This document shows positions 31,699 through 38,957 of a DNA stretch of 38,957 nt, piece by piece. The notes beneath the pieces were generated by a model, which saw only the letters and a program-made list of their open reading frames with translations, had not been told where the DNA came from and ran no database searches. How positions within the stretch are numbered: position 1 is the first letter of the stretch; each line of letters begins with the position of its first letter. Source of the DNA: CAZWUW01 sp964636895 (GTDB lineage Bacteria; Bacillota; Thermincolia; Thermincolales; CAZWUW01); the NCBI GenBank assembly GCA_964636895.1, contig CAZWUW010000017.1, positions 1-38,957 of the forward strand, read 5' to 3'. A program made the position numbers and the translations under genes.

Positions 31699-32686
31699 CT
31701 TCCTCTCCTTCCAGTACGATGGAAGTAATTTCCACCGCCATTTTACTGCCAACCACACCCGGCCGGCCCAAAAACTTTTGTTTGGTACCAACTAACATCG
31801 GTAAACAGTTGTTTATTGAACTTTCAAGCTGGATTACATCGCCGGTTTGCAGTTCCAGGAGTTCACCCAAAGTAATGTTTGCCTGGCCCAGTACTACTGA
31901 TAAATTGACCTTGGCTTTTTCAATACGTCTTCTTATATTGGCCATGTTTTCTGCGGTTTGCCCCTTGGCTGTGCCGGCAAACCAGAAGTGAGCCGAAAGT
32001 TTCCCGATTATCGGTTCCAAAACAATAAATGGTAAACAAAGATTCATCAAGCCCTGATTTTCACCAATAGAAGTCTGGAAAGTTACCAGCACCACCATTT
32101 CAGACGGTGATACTATCTGTGTGAATAACGGATTTGTCTCAATCACTTCCAGCTTGGGATGGAACTGAATAATGTTTTCCCAGCCTTCCCGGAGAATTTG
32201 CAGAGATCTAATGACAATTTTCTCTAATACCGTTCTTTCAATGTCTGTCAGTCCTCTGATTTTTTCCGGGGCTTCGCCCGGACCTCCAAAAAGCCGATCC
32301 AGCATACTAAATGCCAGACCCGGGTTAATCTCCAGAATGGCATTACCCGCCAGTGGTTCCATCTGGAAAATATTCATGATGGTCGGATTAGGCATAGACT
32401 TGATAAATTCATCATAGGTCAATTGCTCTACTGCATGGACAGACATTTGTACAAAGGTGCGTAAATGAGCGGAAAAGAATGTAGCCATTAACCGGGCGTA
32501 ATTTTCGTGAATAGCCTGCAGGGTATGAATCTGTTCCTTGGAAAACTTATTGGGACGCTTAAAATCATATACCCGGACTTTCTTATGACTCTCATCTGCT
32601 TTTTGATAATTAGCCGACTTACTTTCACCGGTGGTGAGAGCGTTTAATAACGCATCAATCTCTTCCTGGGAAAGAATTTCACCCAC
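31688..32686 (-). CDS. fliM: Flagellar motor switch protein FliM
   Basis: FliM forms the middle of the C ring and binds CheY-P through its N-terminal peptide. The 332-residue protein begins MGEILSQEEIDALLNAL, the canonical CheY-P docking sequence. A disordered link and the CheC-like middle domain follow (PNPTIMNIFQMEPLAGNAIL, INPGLAFSMLDRLFGGPGEA). A C-terminal SpoA domain closes it (LSVVLGQANITLGELLELQT). The middle domain has no ExxN pair, so it should lack phosphatase activity, as is normal for FliM. Start is GTG 32686 with GGAGG 10 bases ahead. It overlaps fliY by about 11 bases. Confidence 0.97.
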   Translation of the reverse strand: MGEILSQEEIDALLNALTTGESKSANYQKADESHKKVRVYDFKRPNKFSKEQIHTLQAIHENYARLMATFFSAHLRTFVQMSVHAVEQLTYDEFIKSMPNPTIMNIFQMEPLAGNAILEINPGLAFSMLDRLFGGPGEAPEKIRGLTDIERTVLEKIVIRSLQILREGWENIIQFHPKLEVIETNPLFTQIVSPSEMVVLVTFQTSIGENQGLMNLCLPFIVLEPIIGKLSAHFWFAGTAKGQTAENMANIRRRIEKAKVNLSVVLGQANITLGELLELQTGDVIQLESSINNCLPMLVGTKQKFLGRPGVVGSKMAVEITSIVLEGEEDDE

Positions 32687-32722
32687 TTACTTACCACCTC
32701 CCTTGCTGTTAACCAAAAGTTA

Positions 32723-33232
32723 TTATTGAACAACAAAACTTGTAAAATAGACACTGTTTACATTGCCTTTGATTAGTAATTCATTAATCCGCTTTGTTAA
32801 GTCCACGCTAAGCTTTGTCGTAGCATTGTCAGCCATAAGATTTTCCACTGATTGGGCACGCAGCTCGGTGTTAATGGTATGCTGCACCTGAGGCAGTTTG
32901 TTTATTATTTCTTCTTCCACTTCTTTGCCGGGCAGATCAAGGACAATACGAATTTTCAAAAAACGGCTGGCGGCGTTTTTATCTTTAATATTAGTAATAA
33001 ACTCACCAACATCATATGTTACTTCCAGTTTTTCTGTCTTTACCTTACCATAGCCGTCCCCTTTCTCTGCCTGCGGAGCCGTAGATTTCATAGCAAAAGT
33101 TGCCACCGCAAAGGAAATCCCGGCCGCCAGGATAATCATCACCACCCCGGCGATAATCAATTTAATTGTATTGGGATTCACCTTGGATTTTGTTTCCTGA
33201 CTTTCTGCCTCATTAACAAGTTCGTCCGCCAT
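32723..33232 (-). CDS. fliL: Flagellar basal body-associated protein FliL
   Basis: FliL sits around the stator units in the inner membrane and supports motor torque. The 169-residue protein has a short cytoplasmic N-terminus, one membrane helix (LIIAGVVMIILAAGISFAVA, about 25-44), and an extracytoplasmic domain with KTEKLEVTYDVGEFITNIKD, SRFLKIRIVLDLPG and the end INELLIKGNVNSVYFTSFVVQ-like stretch typical of FliL. ATG 33232 follows GGGAGG. It lies between the flbD/swrD-like gene and fliM, as in B. subtilis. Confidence 0.94.
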   Translation of the reverse strand: MADELVNEAESQETKSKVNPNTIKLIIAGVVMIILAAGISFAVATFAMKSTAPQAEKGDGYGKVKTEKLEVTYDVGEFITNIKDKNAASRFLKIRIVLDLPGKEVEEEIINKLPQVQHTINTELRAQSVENLMADNATTKLSVDLTKRINELLIKGNVNSVYFTSFVVQ

Positions 33233-33247
33233 CTTACCAACCTCCCG

Positions 33248-33472
33248 TTATTCCTCACCGCAACTGCGCTGAGGAATTTGTTCTACCACTTTAATACCTA
33301 TGGATCGCTTGTAATCAATCGCTTTTTGAATTACCTCTTCCACCGAGTCTTTGAGGACAAACTTCTTCCCGTTGGTCAAGGTTAGAACCGTATCCGGAGT
33401 GGCCTCAAGAAATTCAATGAGGTCACCATTGATTACCAGTTCCATACCGTTCATTCGGGTCACTTTGATCAT
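33248..33472 (-). CDS. FlbD/SwrD family small flagellar protein
   Basis: A 74-residue protein of the FlbD family (SwrD in B. subtilis). The sequence starts MIKVTRMNGMELVINGDLIE, continues with EFLEATPDTVLTLTNGKKFV and ends in a charged amphipathic helix (DSVEEVIQKAIDYKRSIGIK). In B. subtilis SwrD raises flagellar power through stator function. It must not be confused with Caulobacter FlbD, a transcription factor. ATG 33472 lies about 25 bases after a large stem-loop and has AAGGGG ahead. The order flgE-flbD-fliL is standard. Confidence 0.92.
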   Translation of the reverse strand: MIKVTRMNGMELVINGDLIEFLEATPDTVLTLTNGKKFVLKDSVEEVIQKAIDYKRSIGIKVVEQIPQRSCGEE

Positions 33473-33497
33473 GCCCTACCCCTTCTTTCTATTTTGC

Positions 33498-33539
33498 GGA
33501 TCCAATCCGGACAGCAACTAGCTGCCCGGATTTGAATCC
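33498..33539 (-). repeat. Large stem-loop between flgE and flbD
   Basis: On the minus strand the inner arms ATCCGGGCAGC (33521-33531) and GCTGTCCGGAT (33505-33515) pair over 11 bp with one G-U and a 5-base loop. The outer GGATTCA pairs with TGGATCC after one bulged A, making about 18 bp in all. There is no T-run after it, so it is not an obvious terminator. It ends about 25 bases before the flbD start. Confidence 0.7.
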
Positions 33540-33572
33540 TTAACCGCAACCAAACATTAATACTTAAGGCTA

Positions 33573-34385
33573 TTAACGTTTAAGGTTAACCAGTTCCTGA
33601 AGCATTTCGTCAGAGACTGTGATGATTCGTGAATTGGCCTGAAAACCCCGTTGAGTAATGATCATATCGGTAAATTCCTGAGATAAATCCACGTTCGACA
33701 TTTCGAGAGCCCCGGGTATGATGTTGGTATTGCCGAGACCGTTTGCAGCATCACCGGCAAAACCAGGTATAACAACACCTGAGTTTGTTGTCTGTTGGTA
33801 AAGGTTTTCACCTATCTTCTCAAGGCCGGACGGGTTTGAAAATTTGGCTATCCGGATTTGCGCTGCAGCTACTGTGACACCTAGTGCATCAACATATGTG
33901 ACATTACCGAGGGCATCTATTTTCCAGCTTTGACTATTAGTGGGAACATTAATTCGTGCCCCACCCGTATCCAAAACATACATACCATTTGCCGGATTCA
34001 CCAAATCGCCAGCGGAATCAAATACAAAATTACCTGCCCGGGTATACTTCAAGTTAGTCCCGCCACTATCACCCAAAACAAAATAGCCATCCCCCTGAAT
34101 CATCAGGTCATTTAATTTTCCGGTGGTCTGGGTGCTCCCCTGAGAAATTATAGTATCAATCGAAGCAAGGTTAACACCCAAGCCAATCTGCATCGGATTC
34201 GTGCCACCCTGAGTAGCGGTCGGTGCGGATGCACCCCGCATATTTTGGTAGACCATGTCCTGGAAAGATACCCGGTTTCTCTTAAACCCGGTAGTATTAA
34301 CGTTGGCAATGTTGTTACCGATTACGTCCATCCTGGTCTGGTGGTTACGCAATCCGGAAACCCCGGAATAAAGGGATCTCATCAT
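33573..34385 (-). CDS. flgE: Flagellar hook protein FlgE (short, FlgG-sized)
   Basis: Encodes a hook/basal-body rod family protein of about 270 residues. The N-terminal rod domain reads MRSLYSGVSGLRNHQTRMDV then IGNNIANVNTTGFKRNRVSF. The C-terminal D0 helix is SNVDLSQEFTDMIITQRGFQ and ends in ELVNLKR. By length it could be FlgG, but directly after flgD and before flbD the B. subtilis equivalent is the short hook protein FlgE, whose beginning is nearly the same. The frame opens at 34403; I chose ATG 34385 (or the next ATG, 34382) because GGAGG is 11 bases ahead. The preceding 108 bases hold a structured leader. Confidence 0.9.
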   Translation of the reverse strand: MMRSLYSGVSGLRNHQTRMDVIGNNIANVNTTGFKRNRVSFQDMVYQNMRGASAPTATQGGTNPMQIGLGVNLASIDTIISQGSTQTTGKLNDLMIQGDGYFVLGDSGGTNLKYTRAGNFVFDSAGDLVNPANGMYVLDTGGARINVPTNSQSWKIDALGNVTYVDALGVTVAAAQIRIAKFSNPSGLEKIGENLYQQTTNSGVVIPGFAGDAANGLGNTNIIPGALEMSNVDLSQEFTDMIITQRGFQANSRIITVSDEMLQELVNLKR

Positions 34386-34421
34386 AAAACAATCGACCTC
34401 CAATCAACTATTTAATTTTTT

Positions 34422-34475
34422 ACCGTTTCCATCAGTCCACGGCTTTAGGGCTTCCTCTCAGAGGTCCGGCCCCGA
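34422..34475 (-). promoter_or_regulatory. Structured RNA leader ahead of flgE
   Basis: On the minus strand, between the previous stop and flgE, GGGC (about 34470-34473) pairs with GCCC around an inner hairpin CCTC-TGA-GAGG. A CCGT...ACGG helix (about 34423-34442) follows. Parts such as AAAGCC recall the c-di-GMP-I riboswitch, but the conserved core of that family is not matched. The function is unassigned. Confidence 0.4.
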
Positions 34476-34493
34476 TAAGCTTTTACAACCCAG

Positions 34494-34877
34494 TTAAACT
34501 ATCACAGCACTGTCGATGTTGGTAAATACATGGTCCTGCATACTGTTACCATCCACCGCTGTGATTATGGTTTTGTTTTTCACACTTACCACAAATGCCA
34601 GGTCATTCATCAAAATCAGTGAATCCCGGGCCCCCTTGGCCGCTGCTTTATCCACCGCAGCATTTATTTTAGCCATATCCGCCGGTGTAAGCTCAATATT
34701 TCTTAATTGCAGCCGCTGACGGGCATGCTGGGAAAACACGACATCATTTCTTCCCGCCTTTTCCTGCAGAATCTCCTGGAAAGGTGTCTGCGGGATGTTA
34801 GTCTGTCTGGTTTTTTCACTTGACTGAGGTTTTCCCACCGGCATAATAGGCTGCGGAAAAAATAATTTATCTACCAT
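34494..34877 (-). CDS. Flagellar operon protein of the TIGR02530 type
   Basis: A 127-residue protein with a disordered Pro/Gln-rich N-terminus (about 1-45) and a conserved C-terminal domain: FSQHARQRLQLRNIELTPAD, then AAAKGARDSLILMNDLAFVV, and ITAVDGNSMQDHVFTNIDSA. This matches what I know of the flagellar operon family TIGR02530, found between flgD and flgE in Firmicutes. Its function is not established; a chaperone or hook-assembly helper is a reasonable guess from position. GGTGGTG lies ahead of ATG 34877. It follows flgD by 11 bases. Confidence 0.8.
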   Translation of the reverse strand: MVDKLFFPQPIMPVGKPQSSEKTRQTNIPQTPFQEILQEKAGRNDVVFSQHARQRLQLRNIELTPADMAKINAAVDKAAAKGARDSLILMNDLAFVVSVKNKTIITAVDGNSMQDHVFTNIDSAVIV

Positions 34878-34888
34878 AATTTCACCAC

Positions 34889-35320
34889 CTAACCGGCTGT
34901 CACTTTGATAACCGTGTCAATATCTACTTCTCTGTTACCGACGGTGATTCTGGGAATACCATCTGTCATATTCATGCCGGTTACAATTCCGCTAACTGTT
35001 TCCTTGGTTTCCGGGTTGAATGCTTCAACATTGCGTCCAATCATGTTTATCGCCCTACTCGCAGCTGTTTCCTGCAGCAAGCCAAATTGTACCTTGTTTA
35101 ATTCAGCAAATCCGGCGCTGATGTTGCCCATTTGTTCCAATGAAGTAAACTGTGCCATCTGAGCAATAAACTCCTTGTTATCTGCCGGTTCCATAGGATT
35201 CTGGTATTTTAGCTGAGTCATCAGCAGCTTTAAAAAATCATCTTTCCCAAGAACATTTTTCGTGGCATTAATGATTTGATTCTGTCCCTGAGCGCTACCG
35301 CTGGCATTTACCTGGGTCAA
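34889..35320 (-). CDS. flgD: Flagellar hook capping protein FlgD (short form)
   Basis: FlgD forms the scaffold cap on the growing hook. The N-terminal region contains the conserved LGKDDFLKLLMTQLKYQNPM and the AQMAQFTSLEQM segment. The short C-terminal part includes GRNVEAFNPETKETVSGIVT. About 143 residues long, it lacks the Ig-like domains of the E. coli protein, as in B. subtilis. A GTG at 35329 is within the ribosome binding site GGGGGTGAGG, so I prefer TTG at 35320, 8 bases from GGGGG. The binding site overlaps the fliK stop, so the two are coupled. Confidence 0.92.
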   Translation of the reverse strand: MTQVNASGSAQGQNQIINATKNVLGKDDFLKLLMTQLKYQNPMEPADNKEFIAQMAQFTSLEQMGNISAGFAELNKVQFGLLQETAASRAINMIGRNVEAFNPETKETVSGIVTGMNMTDGIPRITVGNREVDIDTVIKVTAG

Positions 35321-35332
35321 TATCCTCACCCC

Positions 35333-36877
35333 CTACGCAATATAATCTACCGTGCTGTCCATGCTGCGCCAGCCAACTGGTGCGGAACGGTCTTCCGGCA
35401 ACAAACTGCCATACTCCTCATTATTAGCAGTAGCATTAACCCGGACCGCTTTGCCTTGATCCTGATGCCGGTTAAAGTGTTGGAATTGCCGGTTTGCGGT
35501 TAAATCAACCACTAAGTTACTTACTTTGAGCCCCTGGCTGTCCAGATTCTGCTGGAGTTGCTTCAGATTTGCTTCCACCAGTTCTTTTACCTGTAAATTC
35601 TCCACCCCAATGCGGGCTGTCACCTGTCCATTCTCCATAGTTACCTGCAGGTTAACTTTTCCAAGGAAATCAGGTTTCAACTGAATTTGCATTTCTGATT
35701 GACTGCTGCCCAGGATAAGCTTGGCTTTTTCGCCGATATTCGCCAAAATATCCTCCGTCCAGCGGGCCAGATTGTTTACCGGAGGTTTAACAGTTTCTAC
35801 CGGCTGTGCCGCGACAAATCTTGCTGTTGCTTCAGTAACCGGTGTAAACGAGGTAAAATTGCGGGCTTCACCGTTCCCCTGCCCTGTATCCTGTTGTAAA
35901 CCTGCAAAATTATCCGCAGGGCGGGAAACCTGTGCCTGCTGCCCATTTACTGTTTCACCTGGAATAACAAAAACTGCGGGCTTGTTCGCGCCGTTTTCCT
36001 GCATGACCGTAATGTTTATTACTTTGGCGGCATCAATGTTGGTACCCGCCAAACCAGCTAGTATTTCCTTCATGGCTTTAAGCACCGGGCCGGCACCGTA
36101 ATTTTTCATTAATTCCTGAATTTCGCCCGTGATTTCCTTACCCGCAGAAAACTTGTTAACCAACTCCGACAATTTCAGCATCAAGTCATTAGATATCAAA
36201 GGATGTTGACCTGTCTGTAAAATATTGCCTGCTGTGACATTGCTGCCCGCAGCAGCAGCATTAGTTTGCCATGTGCCGGCTGCGGTTTCCATGCTTCCGG
36301 TGGTGATAATTTTTCCGGTGATGCCGGTATTTACTGTAATTCCGTCATCTCCGGATGTTTTCGAAGCTCCGGTAAATACTGTTGTACCCGTTGCTCCCGG
36401 TGTTCCAACAGCCCCTACATTGCCAACACTTGCGGCAATCCCGGCAGTATCAGCACTTGCGGCAATCCCAGCAATACCAGCATTTACTGCATTACCGGCC
36501 ATTTCCGCATTTCCTATACCTGCCACCTCTTGCTGGTATCCGGCTCCCGCCAAGGTTTCCTGCAAAAGTTTTAACAGGGCAGTAACCCCCGCCAGGTTAA
36601 CATCTTCTCCGCTTCCAGCGACTTCCATAGAAAGAGGCTTCTGCGTCTCTGGCTGGACAGCACCGTGATTGACTAAACCTATACCCATTTGACTACCTAA
36701 TTGACTACCAGTTTCACTACCAGTTTCACTACCAGTTTCACTACCAGTTTCACTACCAGTTTCACTTACCTGCTGCTTCAATACTGCTTTAAAATCTCCA
36801 TTACTCTGAGGCGCATTGGCCGGTAACCTGCTTTCTCCAGTAACCGCGGGCGCCGCTATGATTGCTGTTGCTTCCAC
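35333..36877 (-). CDS. fliK: Flagellar hook-length control protein FliK
   Basis: FliK is a secreted molecular ruler that stops hook growth and, through FlhB, switches export to filament proteins. The C-terminal 100 residues hold the conserved Flg_hook domain (EMQIQLKPDFLGKVNLQVTM, then QLQQNLDSQGLKVSNLVVDL). The remainder is poorly conserved, Ala/Gly/Thr-rich, with five exact ETGS repeats near the N-terminus (coded by 36704-36763) and an Ala/Gly-rich run of about 60 residues. The frame opens with ATG 36895, but GGAGG is 7 bases before GTG 36877, which I chose, giving 514 residues. The low conservation outside the last domain is normal for FliK. Confidence 0.9.
   Translation of the reverse strand: MEATAIIAAPAVTGESRLPANAPQSNGDFKAVLKQQVSETGSETGSETGSETGSETGSQLGSQMGIGLVNHGAVQPETQKPLSMEVAGSGEDVNLAGVTALLKLLQETLAGAGYQQEVAGIGNAEMAGNAVNAGIAGIAASADTAGIAASVGNVGAVGTPGATGTTVFTGASKTSGDDGITVNTGITGKIITTGSMETAAGTWQTNAAAAGSNVTAGNILQTGQHPLISNDLMLKLSELVNKFSAGKEITGEIQELMKNYGAGPVLKAMKEILAGLAGTNIDAAKVINITVMQENGANKPAVFVIPGETVNGQQAQVSRPADNFAGLQQDTGQGNGEARNFTSFTPVTEATARFVAAQPVETVKPPVNNLARWTEDILANIGEKAKLILGSSQSEMQIQLKPDFLGKVNLQVTMENGQVTARIGVENLQVKELVEANLKQLQQNLDSQGLKVSNLVVDLTANRQFQHFNRHQDQGKAVRVNATANNEEYGSLLPEDRSAPVGWRSMDSTVDYIA
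36704..36763 (-). repeat. 12-bp perfect tandem repeat (5 copies) in fliK
   Basis: Five identical copies of ACTACCAGTTTC (plus strand) encode ETGS repeats in FliK. Diverged half-copies follow at about 36693-36703. The unit length is a multiple of three, so copy-number change keeps the reading frame. Confidence 0.95.
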
Positions 36878-36921
36878 ATGCTCACCTCCTTTCATAAAGT
36901 ATTATGACATCCGTCCCGGGG

Positions 36922-37539
36922 TTAACGGCTATTTTCCTGGCCGTTCATTTGTTCCACCAAGACGGCGGCCTTCTTAGGGTCCATGGCACTCAATATTTTG
37001 GCCACCTGATCTCCTTCAAGGTTTTGGAGAATACCCACATTCATTTCTACCGTAAGGTTATCCATAATCTTGACCGCCGCCGCCGGCTTCATCCCACTGT
37101 AATATTGCGCCAGTTTAGGAAAATCCGGTTTAGCAGCCAACTCCTGCTCTTTCTGCAAGGCCTCCAGCCCGTCAACTTTAGTCTGCAAACTCATATTTCG
37201 GGTTTCCAGTAATTTTTTTTCTTTACTGATTACCGACACTTGCTGTTCTATCTCACTTACTTTCTTTTTATAACGCTCAATATCCCGTTTATATTGCTCG
37301 ATTTCACGAAGCGAAGCTTTTTTCACTTCTGCCTCGGCTTCTTTAATTAATTCATCAGTACTTTTTTCACCACCGGTTTTATCCCTTTTAACGGCTAATT
37401 CCCCCACTACCGGCACATTCTGCATCATCCCGGTTACAGGAAAAATATCCAGGTAGTCCAGCGCAAACATCAGAGCGCTAATACCCAACAAAATCATTAT
37501 AATTATTGTTGATATTTTAAAGGCCCTTCGTAATGCCAA
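36922..37539 (-). CDS. YlxF/MotE-like membrane-anchored coiled-coil protein
   Basis: A 205-residue protein with one N-terminal membrane helix (STIIIMILLGISALMFALDY), an extracytoplasmic Pro-rich bend, a long coiled coil (about 65-135) and a C-terminal domain like the MgtE N-terminal/FliG-type fold (YYSGMKPAAAVKIMDNLTVE, then GDQVAKILSAMDPKKAAVLV). MotE (YlxF in B. subtilis) of this type chaperones or stabilises the stator protein MotC in some bacteria; in Firmicutes the gene always sits beside fliJ and fliK. TTG codons at 37545 and 37539 follow GGAGG; the second has better spacing (9 bases). The call rests on layout and position. Confidence 0.85.
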   Translation of the reverse strand: MALRRAFKISTIIIMILLGISALMFALDYLDIFPVTGMMQNVPVVGELAVKRDKTGGEKSTDELIKEAEAEVKKASLREIEQYKRDIERYKKKVSEIEQQVSVISKEKKLLETRNMSLQTKVDGLEALQKEQELAAKPDFPKLAQYYSGMKPAAAVKIMDNLTVEMNVGILQNLEGDQVAKILSAMDPKKAAVLVEQMNGQENSR

Positions 37540-37590
37540 TGCCAAAAACCTCCTATAAATAAGGCTGCCAAAATCGTAGCGGCTGGCAAA

Positions 37591-38055
37591 TCAAACCCGG
37601 TGAAACAAAGCCGAATCCTTCCGATTGTAGCCGTTAGTTGCCATTTCATCAATAATCTTCTGTTCTTCTCTGCTTAGTTCTAGCTGATATTGGGCGTAAT
37701 GCTTACCCTTCAGCTTCTCTAACACCTTGCGCTGCCGCATTATTTCTATAAGTACCTGCCGGGTTTTGTCAATCTCGGCCGCAATCAGCCGGATGACTTC
37801 ATTTTGCCGTAAAATCTTATCATGCATAACCGTCAGGTAATTCAGACAAATCCGTATTTCTGCTACTTCTACACTGGTTTCCTGATATCGCCGGCGCTGT
37901 TCTTCCAACCGGTTCAACTGCTCTTCAAGATCAGCCAGGTGTGCCAAAGCTTCGTGATATCTGACTGTTAAGCGCTGAAGTTCTTCTTTGCTCCGGTCTT
38001 CTGCTTTCTGTTTTAGATTCAGCGCTGTCTGCAGCTTAAATTCAAAGGGTTTCAT
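37591..38055 (-). CDS. fliJ: Flagellar export apparatus protein FliJ
   Basis: FliJ is the coiled-coil stalk that sits in the FliI hexamer and helps couple it to FlhA. The 154 residues form almost one long antiparallel coiled coil with no membrane segment: LQTALNLKQKAEDRSKEELQ at the start, then QLNRLEEQRRRYQETSVEVA and LEKLKGKHYAQYQLELSREE, the family's best-conserved part near the end. ATG 38055 is 17 bases after the fliI stop with a weak GGCGGTG ahead. The order fliI-fliJ-ylxF-fliK is standard. Confidence 0.93.
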   Translation of the reverse strand: MKPFEFKLQTALNLKQKAEDRSKEELQRLTVRYHEALAHLADLEEQLNRLEEQRRRYQETSVEVAEIRICLNYLTVMHDKILRQNEVIRLIAAEIDKTRQVLIEIMRQRKVLEKLKGKHYAQYQLELSREEQKIIDEMATNGYNRKDSALFHRV

Positions 38056-38072
38056 ACAGCAACTACACCGCC

Positions 38073-38957
38073 TTAAGCTGTCTTAGCCAATCCCAGAAGT
38101 TGTCCCAAAAGTTCCACTGCCTCGGTATATGTATACTGTTCGTCAACACCCTGCCGGAGATAATCAAGGACCGCATCAATCATAGTAATGGCGTAATCTA
38201 TTTTAGGATTGCTGCCTTTTACATAAGCCCCTATATCTATTAAATCTTTGGCCTCCCGGTAAGTGGCCAGAATGCTGCGCAGCTCCCCAGCAGCCTGACG
38301 ATGCTCTGCGGAAACAATATCAATCATTACCCGGCTGACACTGGCCAGGATATCTATGGCCGGATATTGATTTTGCATGGCTAGTTCCCGGGTCAAAACA
38401 ATGTGTCCATCCAAAATCCCCCGCACCGCATCAGCAATGGGTTCATTATGGTCATCCCCGTCTACCAAAACAGTATAAAGCCCGGTAATGGTGCCTCGGG
38501 CAGATGTACCGGATCGTTCCAGCAGTTTGGGTAATAATGCAAATACCGACGGTGTATAACCTCTGGTAGCCGGGGGTTCCCCCACTGCCAGCCCCACTTC
38601 CCGCTGGGCCATGGCAAACCGGGTAACTGAATCCATCATTAACATGACATCTTTCCCCTGATCCCGGAAATACTCAGCAATAGTGGTAGCTACTAATGCC
38701 CCTTTAATTCTTACCAGGGCCGGCTGATCAGATGTCGCCACTATTACCACAGAGCGTCTCAAGCCTTCCGCACCAAGGTCTTTCTCCAGAAATTCCCGGA
38801 CTTCCCGCCCCCGTTCACCAATTAGGGCAATGACATTAACATCGGCTCCGGTATTGCGCGCCACCATCCCAAGCAATGTACTCTTGCCAACCCCGCTGCC
38901 GGAAAAAATACCAACGCGCTGACCTTTTCCACAGGTTAGCAACCCGTCTATGGCTTT
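38073..38957 (-). CDS. fliI: Flagellar export ATPase FliI, C-terminal part
   Basis: FliI energises and loads the flagellar type III export system; it resembles F1-ATPase beta. The frame is open to the window edge, so the N-terminal part (about 150 residues) is missing. The visible 294 residues start KAIDGLLTCGKGQRVGIFSG and contain the P-loop GSGVGKSTLLG, the ALIGERGREVREF segment, the Walker B strand DVMLMMDSVTRFAMAQREVG, the glycine-rich loop GEPPATRGYTPSVF and the DDHNEPIADAVRGILDGHIV region with the FliI/T3SS-type ending. The flagellar assignment over other type III ATPases rests on the neighbouring fliJ, fliK and flgD. Confidence 0.96.
   Translation of the reverse strand, partial: KAIDGLLTCGKGQRVGIFSGSGVGKSTLLGMVARNTGADVNVIALIGERGREVREFLEKDLGAEGLRRSVVIVATSDQPALVRIKGALVATTIAEYFRDQGKDVMLMMDSVTRFAMAQREVGLAVGEPPATRGYTPSVFALLPKLLERSGTSARGTITGLYTVLVDGDDHNEPIADAVRGILDGHIVLTRELAMQNQYPAIDILASVSRVMIDIVSAEHRQAAGELRSILATYREAKDLIDIGAYVKGSNPKIDYAITMIDAVLDYLRQGVDEQYTYTEAVELLGQLLGLAKTA

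Noticed and set aside
33573..34385. Calling the hook-family gene FlgG
   Set aside because: Its size fits FlgG, but its place between flgD and flbD and its FlgE-like beginning match the short Bacillus hook protein. Sequence comparison to both families would settle it.
34441..34481. Plus-strand CCCGATAA, resembling a sigma-D -10 element
   Set aside because: No TAAA at the required 15-base distance upstream, and it would read antisense to the operon.
34404..34493. c-di-GMP-I (GEMM) riboswitch before flgE
   Set aside because: Only fragments such as AAAGCC resemble the family; the conserved CACGCACAGGGCAAACC core and GAAA tetraloop arrangement are absent. Kept only as an unassigned structure.

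Overview
The window is one uninterrupted stretch of minus-strand genes from a Gram-positive, motile, most likely spore-forming bacterium of the Firmicutes. The Desulfotomaculum/Pelotomaculum group of Clostridia is my best guess. The reasons are strong GGAGG-type ribosome binding sites, frequent TTG and GTG starts, a PolC-type polymerase, a YtvI-like membrane protein, a FliY-type switch protein with CheC and CheD, and a gene order that follows Bacillus subtilis from fliI to polC. The taxonomic placement is inference. Transcription runs from high to low coordinates.

Region A (38957 down to about 13025) is the distal part of a fla/che operon: fliI (cut by the window edge), fliJ, ylxF/motE-like, fliK, flgD, a small flagellar-operon protein, flgE, flbD/swrD, fliL, fliM, fliY, cheY, fliO, fliP, fliQ, fliR, flhB, flhA, flhF, flhG, a PilZ protein, cheB, cheA, cheW, cheC, cheD, a small membrane protein, the flagellar sigma factor, fapA, a Gln/Lys-rich small protein and a swrB-like gene. 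The set covers the export gate and ATPase, hook cap, hook and hook-length ruler, the C-ring switch, placement of the flagellum, the chemotaxis signalling core and the sigma factor for late flagellar genes. A strong terminator at 13025-13060 closes the operon.

Region B (about 13027 to 12081) holds tandem sigma-A-like promoters, a structured leader, rpsB, a large terminator-like hairpin and a candidate second promoter before tsf. Region C (about 12021 to 1) continues with tsf, pyrH, frr, a 73-residue unknown gene, an 8Fe ferredoxin, a terminator, uppS, cdsA, a YtvI-like gene, dxr, rseP, ispG, proS, a family 2 glycosyltransferase, an MgtC-like gene and the start of polC. This links translation, UMP kinase, isoprenoid precursor synthesis (dxr, ispG), undecaprenyl and CDP-diacylglycerol lipid synthesis, and intramembrane proteolysis.

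Compared with the B. subtilis order, the additions are the PilZ gene, the membrane gene before the sigma factor, fapA, the Gln/Lys-rich gene, the 73-residue gene, ferredoxin, the YtvI-like gene, ispG, the glycosyltransferase and the mgtC-like gene. I see no mobile elements, CRISPR arrays, tRNA or rRNA genes. No gap exceeds 217 bases. I did not find a clearly new multi-gene system. The most useful leads are the ferredoxin close to ispG, a degenerate first active site in CheC beside an intact FliY, an NPIH cleavage motif in FlhB, an in-frame 12-bp repeat in fliK, and two structured RNA elements flanking flgE.
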